Shown here piece after piece: positions 6,072 through 6,167 of a stretch of 6,167 bases of DNA. Within the stretch, counting starts at the first letter, position 1. Every line of letters starts with the position of its first letter. Where the stretch lies: contig JAHZAW010000043.1 of assembly GCA_019423725.1 (NCBI GenBank), forward strand, positions 62,178-68,344, given 5' to 3'. This DNA comes from Clostridiales bacterium (GTDB taxonomy: Bacteria > Bacillota > Clostridia > Lachnospirales > Anaerotignaceae). The notes beneath the pieces were generated by a model that saw only the letters and a list, made by a program, of their open reading frames with translations, was not told the DNA's origin and did not search any database. Position numbers and translations under genes: made by a program.

Positions 6072-6167
6072 TCATTCAGCATAAGACAGCCGTTTTGACA
6101 TGATTATTCTTGCTCCTTTTCCCGGCTGGGATTCCACGTCCAAATGGTCCATAAATGTTTCCATTAC
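6072..6167 (-). CDS. spoIIAB: Anti-sigma F factor SpoIIAB, C-terminal fragment
   Basis: The last 31 codons of a gene that continues beyond the window. The translation reads VMETFMDHLDVESQPGKGAR and then IIMSKRLSYAE before TGA (6072-6074). The pattern FMD.L.VES..GKG... is the closing strand and glycine turn of the GHKL ATPase/kinase fold of SpoIIAB, and its position directly upstream of sigF is the conserved spoIIA order. SpoIIAB binds SigF and phosphorylates the anti-anti-sigma SpoIIAA. The stop lies 16 nt before the favoured sigF start. This short stretch was too short to be obvious without the neighbour, but the two agree. Confidence 0.85.
   Translation of the reverse strand, partial: VMETFMDHLDVESQPGKGARIIMSKRLSYAE

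Overview
The window looks like chromosomal core sequence from an anaerobic, low-to-moderate G+C Firmicute of the class Clostridia, most likely the Lachnospiraceae. The pointers are a forespore sigma factor of SigF type preceded by the tail of SpoIIAB, a YlmC/YmxH-type PRC-barrel sporulation protein directly upstream of nrdR, an oxygen-sensitive class III ribonucleotide reductase (NrdD), and strong AGGAGG-type ribosome binding sites. The placement is inferred from protein resemblance and gene order; no search was run.

Layout. Positions 1-1828 (+) hold the 3' part of an ABC transporter operon: an ATPase whose Walker A motif is cut by the window edge, and an overlapping six-helix permease. Positions 1829-1967 are a short convergent spacer with the nrdD terminator. 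Positions 1968-4289 (-) hold nrdD, apparently monocistronic. Positions 4290-4453 are a divergent control region: a TTGACA-type nrdD promoter lies under two NrdR-box-like palindromes whose centres are 31 bp apart. Positions 4454-4714 (+) encode the YlmC/YmxH protein and 4795-5256 (+) encode NrdR, which has its own good sigma-A promoter immediately after the ylmC stop. A perfect palindrome (5268-5299) ends transcription from both sides. Positions 5342-6055 (-) encode SigF, whose best start is a TTG behind GGAGGG, and 6072-6167 (-) is the end of spoIIAB.

How they work together. NrdD makes dNTPs without oxygen. NrdR, encoded about 500 bp away, senses ATP/dATP through an ATP-cone and is expected to repress nrdD by covering the two boxes, closing a local feedback loop. 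The ylmC gene and the convergent spoIIAB-sigF operon place this loop beside sporulation genes. The ABC exporter is probably unrelated. I see no mobile elements, CRISPR arrays, tRNA or rRNA genes, and no evidence of a wholly new system. The most informative signal is the NrdR operator arrangement over the nrdD promoter.
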